From GCA-2726245 sp035513655 (GTDB lineage Bacteria > Planctomycetota > Planctomycetia > Pirellulales > Pirellulaceae), in contig DATKBV010000645.1 in assembly GCA_035513655.1 (NCBI GenBank), positions 1-12,312 on the forward strand: a stretch of 12,312 nt of DNA, written 5' to 3'. Shown one piece after another: positions 5,337 through 12,312 of this stretch. Each line of letters opens with the position of its first letter. The stretch's first letter is position 1. A program made the position numbers and the translations under genes. Below the pieces are notes generated by a model, which was not told where the DNA came from, searched no databases, and was given only the letters and a program-made list of their open reading frames with translations.

Positions 5337-8142
5337 CCGCAAGAATGATCGGCAATTGATCGCCGAACAGCTCATACGCTTTGCCCAAGCCGCCGAACTG
5401 ATTGAACGGCACCTGGTCGAAATCGTCCTGGTCAATACTCAGGCTGTTGGCGATGTGGTCCTTGATCGCGACGAGCCATTGCCGCTGCTGGGGCGTGAAT
5501 GTCGCGCCCGCCGCCTCCTGCTCGGCCAACCACTGGTCGAACCGCTCTTGGACCGTCGTACCGATCGGGCATAGCGGCTGGTTGGGATCGATGGCGTGCC
5601 GGACCAGCGCGATGACGTCGACCAGTTGCTTACCGCCGGCTCCCTGCACCTGCTCCGGCTCGATGGCTTTATACGCTTGCCACAACCGCGGCAGACTGGC
5701 CGAGAGCGGCGGGCGTTCGATTGCCGCGGCCAGTTCCTTGACGTGCCGGTAACGCAGCCCTTCGCGATGCGGGCGGCTGTAGAGCACTTGCAGGGCTTCG
5801 ATTTCGTCTTTGTTGTCCTCGATGAATTGCCGGAACGTGGTCACCAGTGTGCGAGCCTTTTCCAAGGCGGCTGCGTCGAAGCCGGCGCTCAGCAATTGGT
5901 CGGGATTCTCGGTGTCGATCACCTGCTCCAACGATTGCTTGGCCTGCAAGATCGCGTCACGCAGCTTGGGGTTGTGGAACGGTCGCAATGCCTGCTGCAT
6001 CTGGTCGCGTTCGACTTCGGCTAGTTGCTCGTCGGTGGGCTCGACGCCAGCTCCCGCGACAACGTATTCCACGCTGGCTTCAGCGACGAGGGCACCTGGC
6101 GGTTCGGTCGCTGGGTCCAGCAAGCCAAATCGCTCACCGGCCAGTTGGATGTTCTTGTCGGGGTCGATACTGTCGAGCAGTTCGTGGCACAGCGTGGCCA
6201 GCGACTTGCCGTCGGCCTGGGCGGCAATGTCCTGGTCCTGTTGCTCGTCGATTTCCCGTTCCAGTCGGGAGAGCCGGGCCACCAACGTGCTGACCACATC
6301 GTCGTTCACCATTCCGGCGGCGACGGCCTTGAGCAGCTTGTCCAATGGCACGGATGGCTTGCGGTCGAGCGGCTTGCTGGCCGTCTTGTCCCGCTCGCAA
6401 ACACCGACTGCATCGACGATCACGAAGTGCGTCTTGTGCTTGGCATCGGGGGTAACGGATTGCAGGTCGTCCGACTTGATGACTCGGCTGCCGCGTCCCT
6501 TCATCTGCTCGAAGTAGGACCAGGAATTGATGTTCCGCATAAACAGCAAACATTCCAGCGGCTTCACGTCCGTACCGGTGGCGATCATGTCCACCGTGAC
6601 GGCGATGCGGGGGAAGTACGAGTTGCGAAAATCGGCCAGCAGTTCTTCGGGCTTCTTACCCGTCGATTTGGACGTGATTTTCTGACAGAACTCGTTTCCC
6701 TTGCCGAACTCTTCGCGAATGATCTTCACGATGTCGTCGGCGTGCAGGTCGTTCTTGGCGAAGACCAGCGTTTTGGGGACTTCCTTGCGACCGGGAAAAA
6801 TCTCGGTGGTCAAGCGGTCGCGGAACGTCTGGACGATCAACCGGATCTGGGGCTCGGAAACCACGTCGCGATCAAGCTGGTTGCCGGTATAGGTGATGTC
6901 GTCGTCCAGCTCTTTGTAGATTCTCTTTTTCGTGCGGCGGTCGCGATGCGGGACGAATACGGTTGGCTTCTTGACGAGCTTGGCACCATCCGCCGTGATC
7001 TGGGTGGCAATGCGATACACGTCGTAGCCCACATTCACGCCATCGGCGACCGCGTCTTCGTGCGTGTATTCCTGGACGAGGTTTTGATTGAAGAAGCCGA
7101 TAGTTTGTTTCGTGGGTGTCGCGGTCAGGCCGATGATGAAGGCGTCGAAGTAGTCGAGTACCTGCCGCCACACGTTGTAGATCGAGCGATGGCATTCATC
7201 CACGATGATGCAATCGAACGTCTCGATCGGGATGCGTTCGTTGTAGATTACCGGGAGCGGCTCTTTGACCAGCGACGTGGCGGCCTCGAACAGCGAGCCT
7301 TCCTCGTTGGCTTCGTCGTAGTCTTCCTCGCCCTTGAGCATCGAATACAGCCGCTGGATGGTCGTGATGCAAACTCGGCTGGCTGGATCGATCGTGTTAC
7401 GGCGCAGGTGCTGGACGTTGTACTCGTCGGTGAACTTGTAGCCGTTGTACGGGCTGACGTACTGCGAGAACTCCTTGTAGGTCTGCCGCCCCAGGTTGTT
7501 GCGGTCGACCAGAAACAAGATGCGTTTAGCATCGGCGAACTTGATCAGCCGATACGACGCAATCACGGCGGTCAGTGTCTTGCCGCTTCCCATCGTCATC
7601 TGAATGAGCGAGCGGGGCCGGTTGGCCGCCAGCGACGTTTCCAGGTTGTTGAGCGTGGTGATCTTGAGCGGCCACAAGCCTTCGACGTTGAGTGGGGGCA
7701 TGTGGCGCAGGTGTCCGCGCAGTTGTTCTTCGAGGTTGACCAGCCGGAGCAGTTCATCCGGTCGGTGGAAGGTGAAGACTTCTCGGCTGCGAGCGTCCGG
7801 TTCCAGGTTGTTCGTGAACTGCGTGACGGTTCCGGTCGATTCGTAGGCAAATGGTAGCGGGAGCCGATGATGTGGCAGTCCATCCGGCAACCCGTCCGAA
7901 TACTTCCCAGATTGCGTTTCGACGCCGGTCAGCGTGTGCCCTTCCGGTTTCGCCTCGATGACGCCGATCACCTTCCCGCCGGCGTACAGCAGATAATCGG
8001 CGAACCCTGTTTGCAGCGGGAATTCTCGGATGGTGACCCCAATCCCAGCCGTGATGTTCATTTCAGACTGGCTCTGAACGATCCAACCACACTGCCCCAG
8101 TTGGCGGTCGATCTGCTGACGTGCTTTCTGTTCCGGGGTCAT
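5311..8142 (-). CDS. hsdR: Type I restriction-modification system endonuclease/translocase subunit HsdR
   Basis: HsdR is the ATP-driven motor and nuclease that cleaves unmodified DNA at a distance from the HsdS target. The 943-residue protein starts with an HSDR_N nuclease domain. FADYLLYAGG (Asp49) and VIGVIEAKPEG (Glu63, Lys65) form the PD-(D/E)XK centre. Superfamily 2 motor motifs follow: Walker A MGSGKT (184-189), VDECHRS (DECH 315-318), LTATPT (339-344) and QMKGRGSR (546-553). The remainder, after about residue 700, fits the EcoEI-type R C-terminal region that contacts the methylase core. All catalytic motifs look intact. I chose the ATG at 8142 (MTPEQKARQQ) because it precedes the domain directly. 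A longer frame to 8229 would translate part of the MITE-like element. It is the first gene of the minus-strand operon. Its stop sits in an ATGA overlap with a vestigial start codon, now separated from hsdS by the RAYT cassette. Confidence 0.96.
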   Translation of the reverse strand: MTPEQKARQQIDRQLGQCGWIVQSQSEMNITAGIGVTIREFPLQTGFADYLLYAGGKVIGVIEAKPEGHTLTGVETQSGKYSDGLPDGLPHHRLPLPFAYESTGTVTQFTNNLEPDARSREVFTFHRPDELLRLVNLEEQLRGHLRHMPPLNVEGLWPLKITTLNNLETSLAANRPRSLIQMTMGSGKTLTAVIASYRLIKFADAKRILFLVDRNNLGRQTYKEFSQYVSPYNGYKFTDEYNVQHLRRNTIDPASRVCITTIQRLYSMLKGEEDYDEANEEGSLFEAATSLVKEPLPVIYNERIPIETFDCIIVDECHRSIYNVWRQVLDYFDAFIIGLTATPTKQTIGFFNQNLVQEYTHEDAVADGVNVGYDVYRIATQITADGAKLVKKPTVFVPHRDRRTKKRIYKELDDDITYTGNQLDRDVVSEPQIRLIVQTFRDRLTTEIFPGRKEVPKTLVFAKNDLHADDIVKIIREEFGKGNEFCQKITSKSTGKKPEELLADFRNSYFPRIAVTVDMIATGTDVKPLECLLFMRNINSWSYFEQMKGRGSRVIKSDDLQSVTPDAKHKTHFVIVDAVGVCERDKTASKPLDRKPSVPLDKLLKAVAAGMVNDDVVSTLVARLSRLEREIDEQQDQDIAAQADGKSLATLCHELLDSIDPDKNIQLAGERFGLLDPATEPPGALVAEASVEYVVAGAGVEPTDEQLAEVERDQMQQALRPFHNPKLRDAILQAKQSLEQVIDTENPDQLLSAGFDAAALEKARTLVTTFRQFIEDNKDEIEALQVLYSRPHREGLRYRHVKELAAAIERPPLSASLPRLWQAYKAIEPEQVQGAGGKQLVDVIALVRHAIDPNQPLCPIGTTVQERFDQWLAEQEAAGATFTPQQRQWLVAIKDHIANSLSIDQDDFDQVPFNQFGGLGKAYELFGDQLPIILAELNERLAA

Positions 8143-8215
8143 GACCTGCCCTGATATGGGGATGATACGCCAGTCTATCAGCGTCAAAATCAGGCAACAA
8201 GCTGCGCCGCCAGAC

Positions 8216-8294
8216 GGTAGTGATACCACTTGTAGGTTGGACGCCTCGTCCGACCAGCGTCCATCCTACGAATTCCTCAAACGGTATCACTGCC
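8216..8294. mobile_element. MITE-like 79-bp element with terminal inverted repeats and 8-bp flanking direct repeat
   Basis: Terminal inverted repeats are GGTAGTGATACC (8216-8227) and GGTATCACTGCC (8283-8294), matching at 11 of 12 positions. The element is flanked by the direct repeat CGCCAGAC at 8208-8215 and 8295-8302, as expected of a target-site duplication. Inside is a second inverted pair, GTAGGTTGGACGC (8232-8244) and GCGTCCATCCTAC (8257-8269), 12 of 13 pairing, which would give a long hairpin. It has no coding capacity. It lies between the hsdR start and the fic promoter and could alter divergent regulation. An 8-bp duplication occurs with several IS families; I do not assign one. Confidence 0.75.
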
Positions 8295-8321
8295 CGCCAG
8301 ACCTGTGATTCGTAATCGTAT

Positions 8322-8352
8322 TTCTGATAAAACTCCTATTCAGAACTATAAT
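8322..8352 (+). promoter_or_regulatory. Predicted sigma-70-type promoter for the fic gene
   Basis: A perfect TATAAT lies at 8347-8352 in an AT-rich stretch unusual for this window. The -35 region is poor: TTCTGA at 8322-8327 is the best match, with a long 19-base spacer. Transcription would start near 8359, giving a leader of about 125 nt to the ATG at 8483. The rest of 8143-8482 holds the MITE-like element (8216-8294). I could not identify a convincing minus-strand promoter for hsdR. Confidence 0.45.
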
Positions 8353-8482
8353 TCACGAAGCGTAACGGTATTTCTTGATCCGGAAGTTGGTCGGTGACCG
8401 AAGAATACTGGTGTAATCGTTTGTCCGCAGGGGATCGCAATTGCAATTGAAAATCCTGCGGCGTAACCATTTTTCCGGGACA

Positions 8483-10000
8483 ATGCCAGTGATTGAAGTT
8501 TTGCAGCCGAAATCCGAGGCAAGGGCAGCGGGGTACGAGGAGCTAATTGCCCGGTACGAGCTGAATGTCATCACGAACTGGCACCGTTCGTTTGTTGCGG
8601 CGGGCAGCCCGCGCCGAACCGAGACGCCGGCGGGCATTATTGAGGAAGTCTATCCGCTCAAGTACTGGCCTGGCGACTCGCTCGGCAACCACCTTGAGTT
8701 CGCACTCAAATACGACGGGACCAATCTGGCCATTCTCAGCAGCGTATTTTCGCTTGTGCCGTGCGAAGAGATTCTCGCTTACGTTCAGTCCAAGCCAACT
8801 GGAAAGTATGCTCGGCGATTGTGGTTTCTGTACGAGTTCTTAACCGGTTCGACACTTTCGTTGGACGATTTGAAACAGGGCAACTACGTCGATCTGCTCG
8901 ATCCGGAACAATACTACACGGTCGCTTCCGCGCGTCAGATCCGCCGTCAGCGAATCAACGACAATCTATTGGGTGACAGCCGCTTCTGCCCGACCATTCG
9001 ACGCACTGAGGCACTGCGCCGATTTGAGGAAGCCGATCTGACCGAGCGATGCGAGAAGCTCGTGACGGCTTATTCTCCCGAAGTATTGAAACGGGCTCTG
9101 AGTTATCTGTACACCAAAGAGACAAAATCATCCTTCCAGATCGAACACATCCAACCGAACTCGACTCGAACGGAACGATTCGTCGCACTGCTTCAGCTGG
9201 CGGAGAAAGAAGATTTCTGTGAGAAGTCCGCTCTGATCGAACTACAGAATCGCATCGTTGATCCAAGATTTCGGGAAGCCGATTATCGCACCGTGCAGAA
9301 CTACGTCGGCGAGACCGTCGCCTGGCAACGAGAGAAGGTCCACTTTGCTTGTCCAAAACCGGAAGACCTGGAATCACTGATGAGCGGATTAACGACGGCT
9401 CATACAAGGATGGAGGAAGGCCGCGTCGCGCCAGTCGTGCATGCCGCGGCGATTGCCTTCGGCTTTGTATTCCTCCATCCGTTCGACGACGGCAACGGCC
9501 GAATCCATCGCTTTCTGATCCACAATATCCTGGCCCGCCGCGGCTTCACGCCTCAAGGCATCATGTTCCCCATCTCGGCTTCGCTACTGAAGCATGCGGC
9601 TGAGTATGACGCATCACTGGAGGCGTTCTCGCAACCACTGATGACGTTGATTGAGTACTCGCTTGATGAAGATGGCCGCATGACCGTTCACAACGAGACA
9701 GCTCGCTGGTACGCCTACATCGACTTCACGTCTCAAGCGGAAGCGTTATCGCGATTCATCGAGTATACGATCGACACGGAGCTGGTTGAGGAGCTCTCGT
9801 TTCTGGCCAGATACGACGAAACCAAGAAGTCGATTCAAGAAATCGTTGACTTACCAGATCGGCAGATCGATTTGATGATCCGGTTCTGTCTTCAGAATAA
9901 TGGGCGACTATCGTCTCGCAAACGCGAGGGCCACTTCAAGTTCTTGTCGGACGAGGAAGTTGCTCGCATCGAACAAGCCATTCAGTCGGCCAGCGGCTAA
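8483..10000 (+). CDS. Fic/DOC family protein (probable AMPylator-type enzyme)
   Basis: Fic proteins transfer AMP or related groups to hydroxyl side chains of target proteins. This one is 505 residues. It has the complete catalytic motif HPFDDGNGRIHR at 332-343 (consensus HxFxDGNGRxxR), with catalytic His332. The upstream SSFQIEHIQPN (216-226) resembles the (S/T)xxxE(G/N) autoinhibitory motif, with Ser217 and Glu221 present but His where Gly or Asn is usual. The N-terminal about 200 residues and the C-terminal region, which may contain a winged helix near LPDRQIDLMIRFCLQNNGRLSSR, fit the large multidomain Fic family rather than small Doc or FicT toxins. I take the ATG at 8483. A TTG at 8441 has a better ribosome-binding site (AGGGGA at 8429-8434) and would add 14 residues. 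It diverges from hsdR. Its substrate is unknown, and a defence or stress role is inferred from position only. Confidence 0.9.
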   Translation: MPVIEVLQPKSEARAAGYEELIARYELNVITNWHRSFVAAGSPRRTETPAGIIEEVYPLKYWPGDSLGNHLEFALKYDGTNLAILSSVFSLVPCEEILAYVQSKPTGKYARRLWFLYEFLTGSTLSLDDLKQGNYVDLLDPEQYYTVASARQIRRQRINDNLLGDSRFCPTIRRTEALRRFEEADLTERCEKLVTAYSPEVLKRALSYLYTKETKSSFQIEHIQPNSTRTERFVALLQLAEKEDFCEKSALIELQNRIVDPRFREADYRTVQNYVGETVAWQREKVHFACPKPEDLESLMSGLTTAHTRMEEGRVAPVVHAAAIAFGFVFLHPFDDGNGRIHRFLIHNILARRGFTPQGIMFPISASLLKHAAEYDASLEAFSQPLMTLIEYSLDEDGRMTVHNETARWYAYIDFTSQAEALSRFIEYTIDTELVEELSFLARYDETKKSIQEIVDLPDRQIDLMIRFCLQNNGRLSSRKREGHFKFLSDEEVARIEQAIQSASG

Positions 10001-10174
10001 CCCGGATTATTCATGACCAACGTAGGGTGCGTGGAGCAAGTCGATACCTGCTGGTGCGTTACGTCGGCAAATCGATCGTTTCGCAGGGAACACTCTGCGC
10101 GGCGAGCGATACGACTTGCGCAACGCACCACATGAACAAAGCCGACTTCACGCACCCTACGTGAATAATCCGGG
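10001..10174. mobile_element. MITE-like 174-bp element abutting the fic stop codon
   Basis: The ends are perfect 13-bp inverted repeats: CCCGGATTATTCA (10001-10013) and TGAATAATCCGGG (10162-10174). Just inside is a second perfect 13-bp pair, CGTAGGGTGCGTG (10021-10033) and CACGCACCCTACG (10149-10161). The left arm has 7 extra bases (10014-10020). Further pairs GCAAGTCG (10036-10043)/CGACTTGC (10112-10119) and GGTGCGTT (10053-10060)/AACGCACC (10122-10129) occur in interleaved order. CTAA is found on both sides (9997-10000 and 10175-10178) and may be a short target duplication; the left copy includes the fic TAA stop. It has no coding capacity. It may be a non-autonomous element or serve as a structured 3' end for fic. 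Confidence 0.75.
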
Positions 10175-10244
10175 CTAATGCTGTGGCGTTACCGCCTCAG
10201 AGCGGGGCGGCGGCGAAGGCTGGCCCCCAGCCACACCAGCTCAT

Positions 10245-12182
10245 TCAATTTGATGTCGCGAGGCTGCCGGCATGTTCGAGGTAGCTGAGCAGCTCGAATA
10301 TCTCGTCCTTCGTGAATCGATCGAGCAGCGCCTTGGGCATCAGCGACTTGGAGGACTTTTCGATTTCGTCGACATCGTCTCGCTTGATGACGGTTGGTTC
10401 CGGGGCTTCCGGATTGACGATCATCGAAATCGTGTCCTTGTCCTCCGACGCGACAATCCCGGTGACGATTTTTCCGTCAACGGTGATGACGACTTGCACG
10501 GCGAACTTTGGATCGATCTTGTGCGAGGGATCAATAATCTCGCGAAGTACGCCGAGAGCATCTCCCTTCCAACGCTTGAAGACATCCGACAATTCGGGAC
10601 CGACCGCTCCTCCTTGGCCAGCGATCTTATGGCACTGGGCGCACGACGCTTCTTTGAAAATGCGAGCGCCAATCTCGGGACTGCGACCGCGGAGGTTCGC
10701 TGCCACATCGCCAGAAAGTTCCTCAAACGTCCAATTCTGAACGAAGGATCGATTGTTGCCAGTGGGATCGGCTGGCTCCTGTGGGTCTTTCAGCCAGGCA
10801 TCCAGATCATCGACAACAATCATGACGCCGTACATCCGCATCCAATGGCGGGGAAAGGTGCAGACGTAAGGGTACTCGCCCGGTTCGGTCGGAGCGGTGA
10901 AAGTCAATCTCGCCTGCTGATGAGGCTGGACCATGTCGGTGAAGTGCAACACCTTGTCCGACTTGGGAACGTAGGGCGTTCCGCCGGGATTCTGGGTCAG
11001 CAATGCTCCCGCGATGGCCACTTCCTGCAACGCGCCGGGTGCCGTAATCACGAAATTGTGCGGCATTAAATCTTCATTATGCAGAACGATTTGCACGGGA
11101 CGCCGGGCTTCCACGGCGAAGAATCGCGTGTCGTAACGCATTTCTTCCTCGACGGTGTTGATGCGCACGACGCGAACGGTGATCGCTCGAAGCCGCTCGC
11201 GATAGGAACGTGCCTTCTCGACAGGAGCGGAGGCCATTAGTTCGTCCGCCAGTTGCATCGCATCGATGAAATCGTCGGTTGTGCGCTCGGCGGCGGGTGT
11301 TGCTTCGGCATGCTTCACGAGCGTGTCGAGCAACGCCAGCGAAGCAGCCGCCTCGCGATGTTCTTTCGAGAAGCTGAGCAATGTTTTAATCGCCACGTTC
11401 TGATATGCCGGGTCGCCAACCAAGCCTGCAACCAGTTGGAAAGTCGCGTCTTCGTTTCCCGGGACAAAGGCAAGTGCTCGAATTGCTGCTTTTCTTATGG
11501 TGGGAGCAGCTGCGGCGTCGGCAGCCAATTCGATCACCGGACCGCGAAGTTGTTCTCGTTGGGTGGCTTTCTCGACCAGCGGCACGCTGGCGAGAATATC
11601 GAGCACGGCCGCTTCGCCTTCCTGCGTGAGCCGCCAGGCCGCGTCTTGCTGATTCGCCGCGATCAGGGCGGCGTACGCCGTTGGCCGCACCAGGGAGTTG
11701 TCGGAAGTTGCGGCAGCGGTCAGCTCAGAAATGCTTCCCGCGAGAAGCCGGCTCTCCTGTGACAACAATAGCGACGCCAACTGACGAGCGACATCCTTCG
11801 ATTGACGATCGTCCGCATCCAGTTCGTCGAACGCCTTCAAGACCTCGATAACACCGTTCGAGGATCGCAGTTGGACAAGTGCCGCAAGTGCCTCGTCGCG
11901 GTCTTGTCGCGACATGCCGCCGCGAATCAGGATCGCCGTGTAAACGGGAGCGTAGATCGGATCTTCGAGACTACGCTCGACCATTAAGAGCCGCGCGTTG
12001 TTTAACCGATTCAGCTGATACCAGATAATGCGGGGGCTCTTGTCCAAAAAAATCCGCGGCGGCGGCTCCGTGGGTTGGTCGCCGTGGCCGCCATGATCGT
12101 GATGGTGATCTTGTGCCGCGGCAGGCGCAAGCCAAACGGCCGCAATGAAAAACGCCAGGACGTACGAAGTTCTTCCGCTCAT
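10245..12182 (-). CDS. Exported cupredoxin-cytochrome c fusion protein (Pirellula/Verrucomicrobium-type heme-binding domain)
   Basis: The 645-residue protein starts with a signal peptide (about 1-24, MSGRTSYVLAFFIAAVWLAP then AAA-Q). A His-rich stretch DHHHDHGGHGD may bind metal. Residues about 40-335 are alpha-helical with repeated Ala/Leu helices suggesting HEAT-like repeats. A cupredoxin follows: MPHNFVI supplies His375 and YVCTFPRHWMRMYG supplies Cys441, His446 and Met450. The Cys+5 His and Cys+9 Met spacing is that of azurin, so a type 1 copper site is likely. The C-terminal cytochrome c domain has CAQCH (514-518) and a candidate axial Met615 in SLMPKAL, as in planctomycete/verrucomicrobial heme-binding domains. 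It is presumably periplasmic and transfers electrons; the partner is unknown. I chose the ATG at 12182 because it starts the signal peptide cleanly and follows a purine-rich GAGAAGAGAG. The stop is at 10245. It is separated from fic by the MITE-like element. Confidence 0.9.
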   Translation of the reverse strand: MSGRTSYVLAFFIAAVWLAPAAAQDHHHDHGGHGDQPTEPPPRIFLDKSPRIIWYQLNRLNNARLLMVERSLEDPIYAPVYTAILIRGGMSRQDRDEALAALVQLRSSNGVIEVLKAFDELDADDRQSKDVARQLASLLLSQESRLLAGSISELTAAATSDNSLVRPTAYAALIAANQQDAAWRLTQEGEAAVLDILASVPLVEKATQREQLRGPVIELAADAAAAPTIRKAAIRALAFVPGNEDATFQLVAGLVGDPAYQNVAIKTLLSFSKEHREAAASLALLDTLVKHAEATPAAERTTDDFIDAMQLADELMASAPVEKARSYRERLRAITVRVVRINTVEEEMRYDTRFFAVEARRPVQIVLHNEDLMPHNFVITAPGALQEVAIAGALLTQNPGGTPYVPKSDKVLHFTDMVQPHQQARLTFTAPTEPGEYPYVCTFPRHWMRMYGVMIVVDDLDAWLKDPQEPADPTGNNRSFVQNWTFEELSGDVAANLRGRSPEIGARIFKEASCAQCHKIAGQGGAVGPELSDVFKRWKGDALGVLREIIDPSHKIDPKFAVQVVITVDGKIVTGIVASEDKDTISMIVNPEAPEPTVIKRDDVDEIEKSSKSLMPKALLDRFTKDEIFELLSYLEHAGSLATSN

Positions 12183-12218
12183 CTCTCTTCTCGTTCGTCT
12201 TCCGTGGATTCGCAATGT

Positions 12219-12267
12219 GTACGTCAGCCTTTCGAGGCTGACATGTCAGGCTGGAAGCCTGACGTAC
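12219..12267. repeat. 49-bp imperfect palindrome composed of two hairpins
   Basis: The outer arms GTACGTCAG (12219-12227) and CTGACGTAC (12259-12267) are perfect inverted copies. Inside are two hairpins: GTCAGCCT-TTCG-AGGCTGAC (12223-12242) and GTCAGGCT-GGA-AGCCTGAC (12245-12263). The segment could adopt one long cruciform or two short hairpins. It lies between the end of an upstream minus-strand gene and the cupredoxin-cytochrome gene. It may be a dispersed intergenic repeat, or a transcript-processing or attenuation structure; no T-run follows, so a simple intrinsic terminator is unlikely. Confidence 0.75.
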
Positions 12268-12268
12268 C

Positions 12269-12312
12269 TTACTGTGCGTCCAACGCGCGCATCGTTTCGT
12301 CGAGTGTGTACT
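12269..12312 (-). CDS. Possible 3' end of an upstream minus-strand gene
   Basis: Reading the minus strand from the window edge gives YTLDETMRALDAQ and then a TAA stop at 12271-12269. Acidic/alanine composition and the position just before an intergenic palindrome fit the end of a gene co-oriented with the cupredoxin-cytochrome gene. Thirteen codons are too few to identify a family. Confidence 0.4.
   Translation of the reverse strand, partial: YTLDETMRALDAQ

Noticed and set aside
6025..7857. 610-codon plus-strand open frame opposite hsdR
   Set aside because: It is antisense to the confidently identified hsdR motor domain; long antisense frames are common in GC-rich coding DNA and the protein shows no domain.
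8158..8187. Minus-strand promoter for hsdR using TTGACG (complement of 8182-8187)
   Set aside because: The best -10 candidate, TATCAT, is only 14 bases away, too short a spacer for a sigma-70 promoter.
8143..8229. 29-residue N-terminal extension of HsdR
   Set aside because: It runs into the MITE-like element and the recognisable domain starts directly after the ATG at 8142.
10218..10232. GGCTGG-CCC-CCAGCC hairpin as a terminator for the cupredoxin-cytochrome gene
   Set aside because: The stem is only six pairs and no T-run follows on either strand.

Overview
The window looks like a chromosomal accessory region of a planctomycete. I infer this from the 3'-most gene, whose C-terminus resembles the 'Pirellula/Verrucomicrobium type' heme-binding domain fused to a cupredoxin. 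Moderately high GC, abundant GC-rich palindromic repeats and a REP-associated transposase fit but are not proof. No rRNA, tRNA or CRISPR array was seen.

Positions 1-8142, all on the minus strand, hold a type I restriction-modification locus. In transcription order it is hsdR (8142-5311), a REP-associated tyrosine transposase cassette (about 5306-4462), hsdS (4439-2898), a DUF4062 protein (2898-2326), an AlbA_2/Schlafen-like protein with a GHKL-type domain and winged helix (2329-929), a 289-bp gap with a striking TTCCGGAA repeat array, and the 5' part of hsdM (639-1, running off the window). The hsdS-DUF4062 and DUF4062-AlbA_2 junctions are TGATG and ATGA overlaps, so these three genes are probably translationally coupled. 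HsdR cuts and translocates DNA, HsdS chooses the site and HsdM methylates it. The two embedded proteins are not needed for a classical type I enzyme and are candidates for a linked second-line defence or regulatory module.

The hsdR-hsdS junction was probably also an ATGA overlap. It is now split by about 845 bp carrying the transposase and three REP/BIME-like palindromic units. Both sides of the cassette carry an imperfect 30-bp copy (25/30 identical) of the junction, each with ATGAGCGA at its core.

Positions 8143-8482 are a divergent intergenic region with a 79-bp MITE-like element (12-bp imperfect terminal inverted repeats, 8-bp direct repeats) and a TATAAT promoter reading rightward into a Fic-family gene (8483-10000, plus). 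Directly after the fic stop codon lies a 174-bp element with 13-bp perfect terminal inverted repeats.

Positions 10245-12182 (minus) encode an exported copper and heme protein: signal peptide, His-rich segment, helical region, azurin-like cupredoxin and cytochrome c. It is probably unrelated to the defence locus. A 49-bp palindrome and the last codons of another minus-strand gene close the window.
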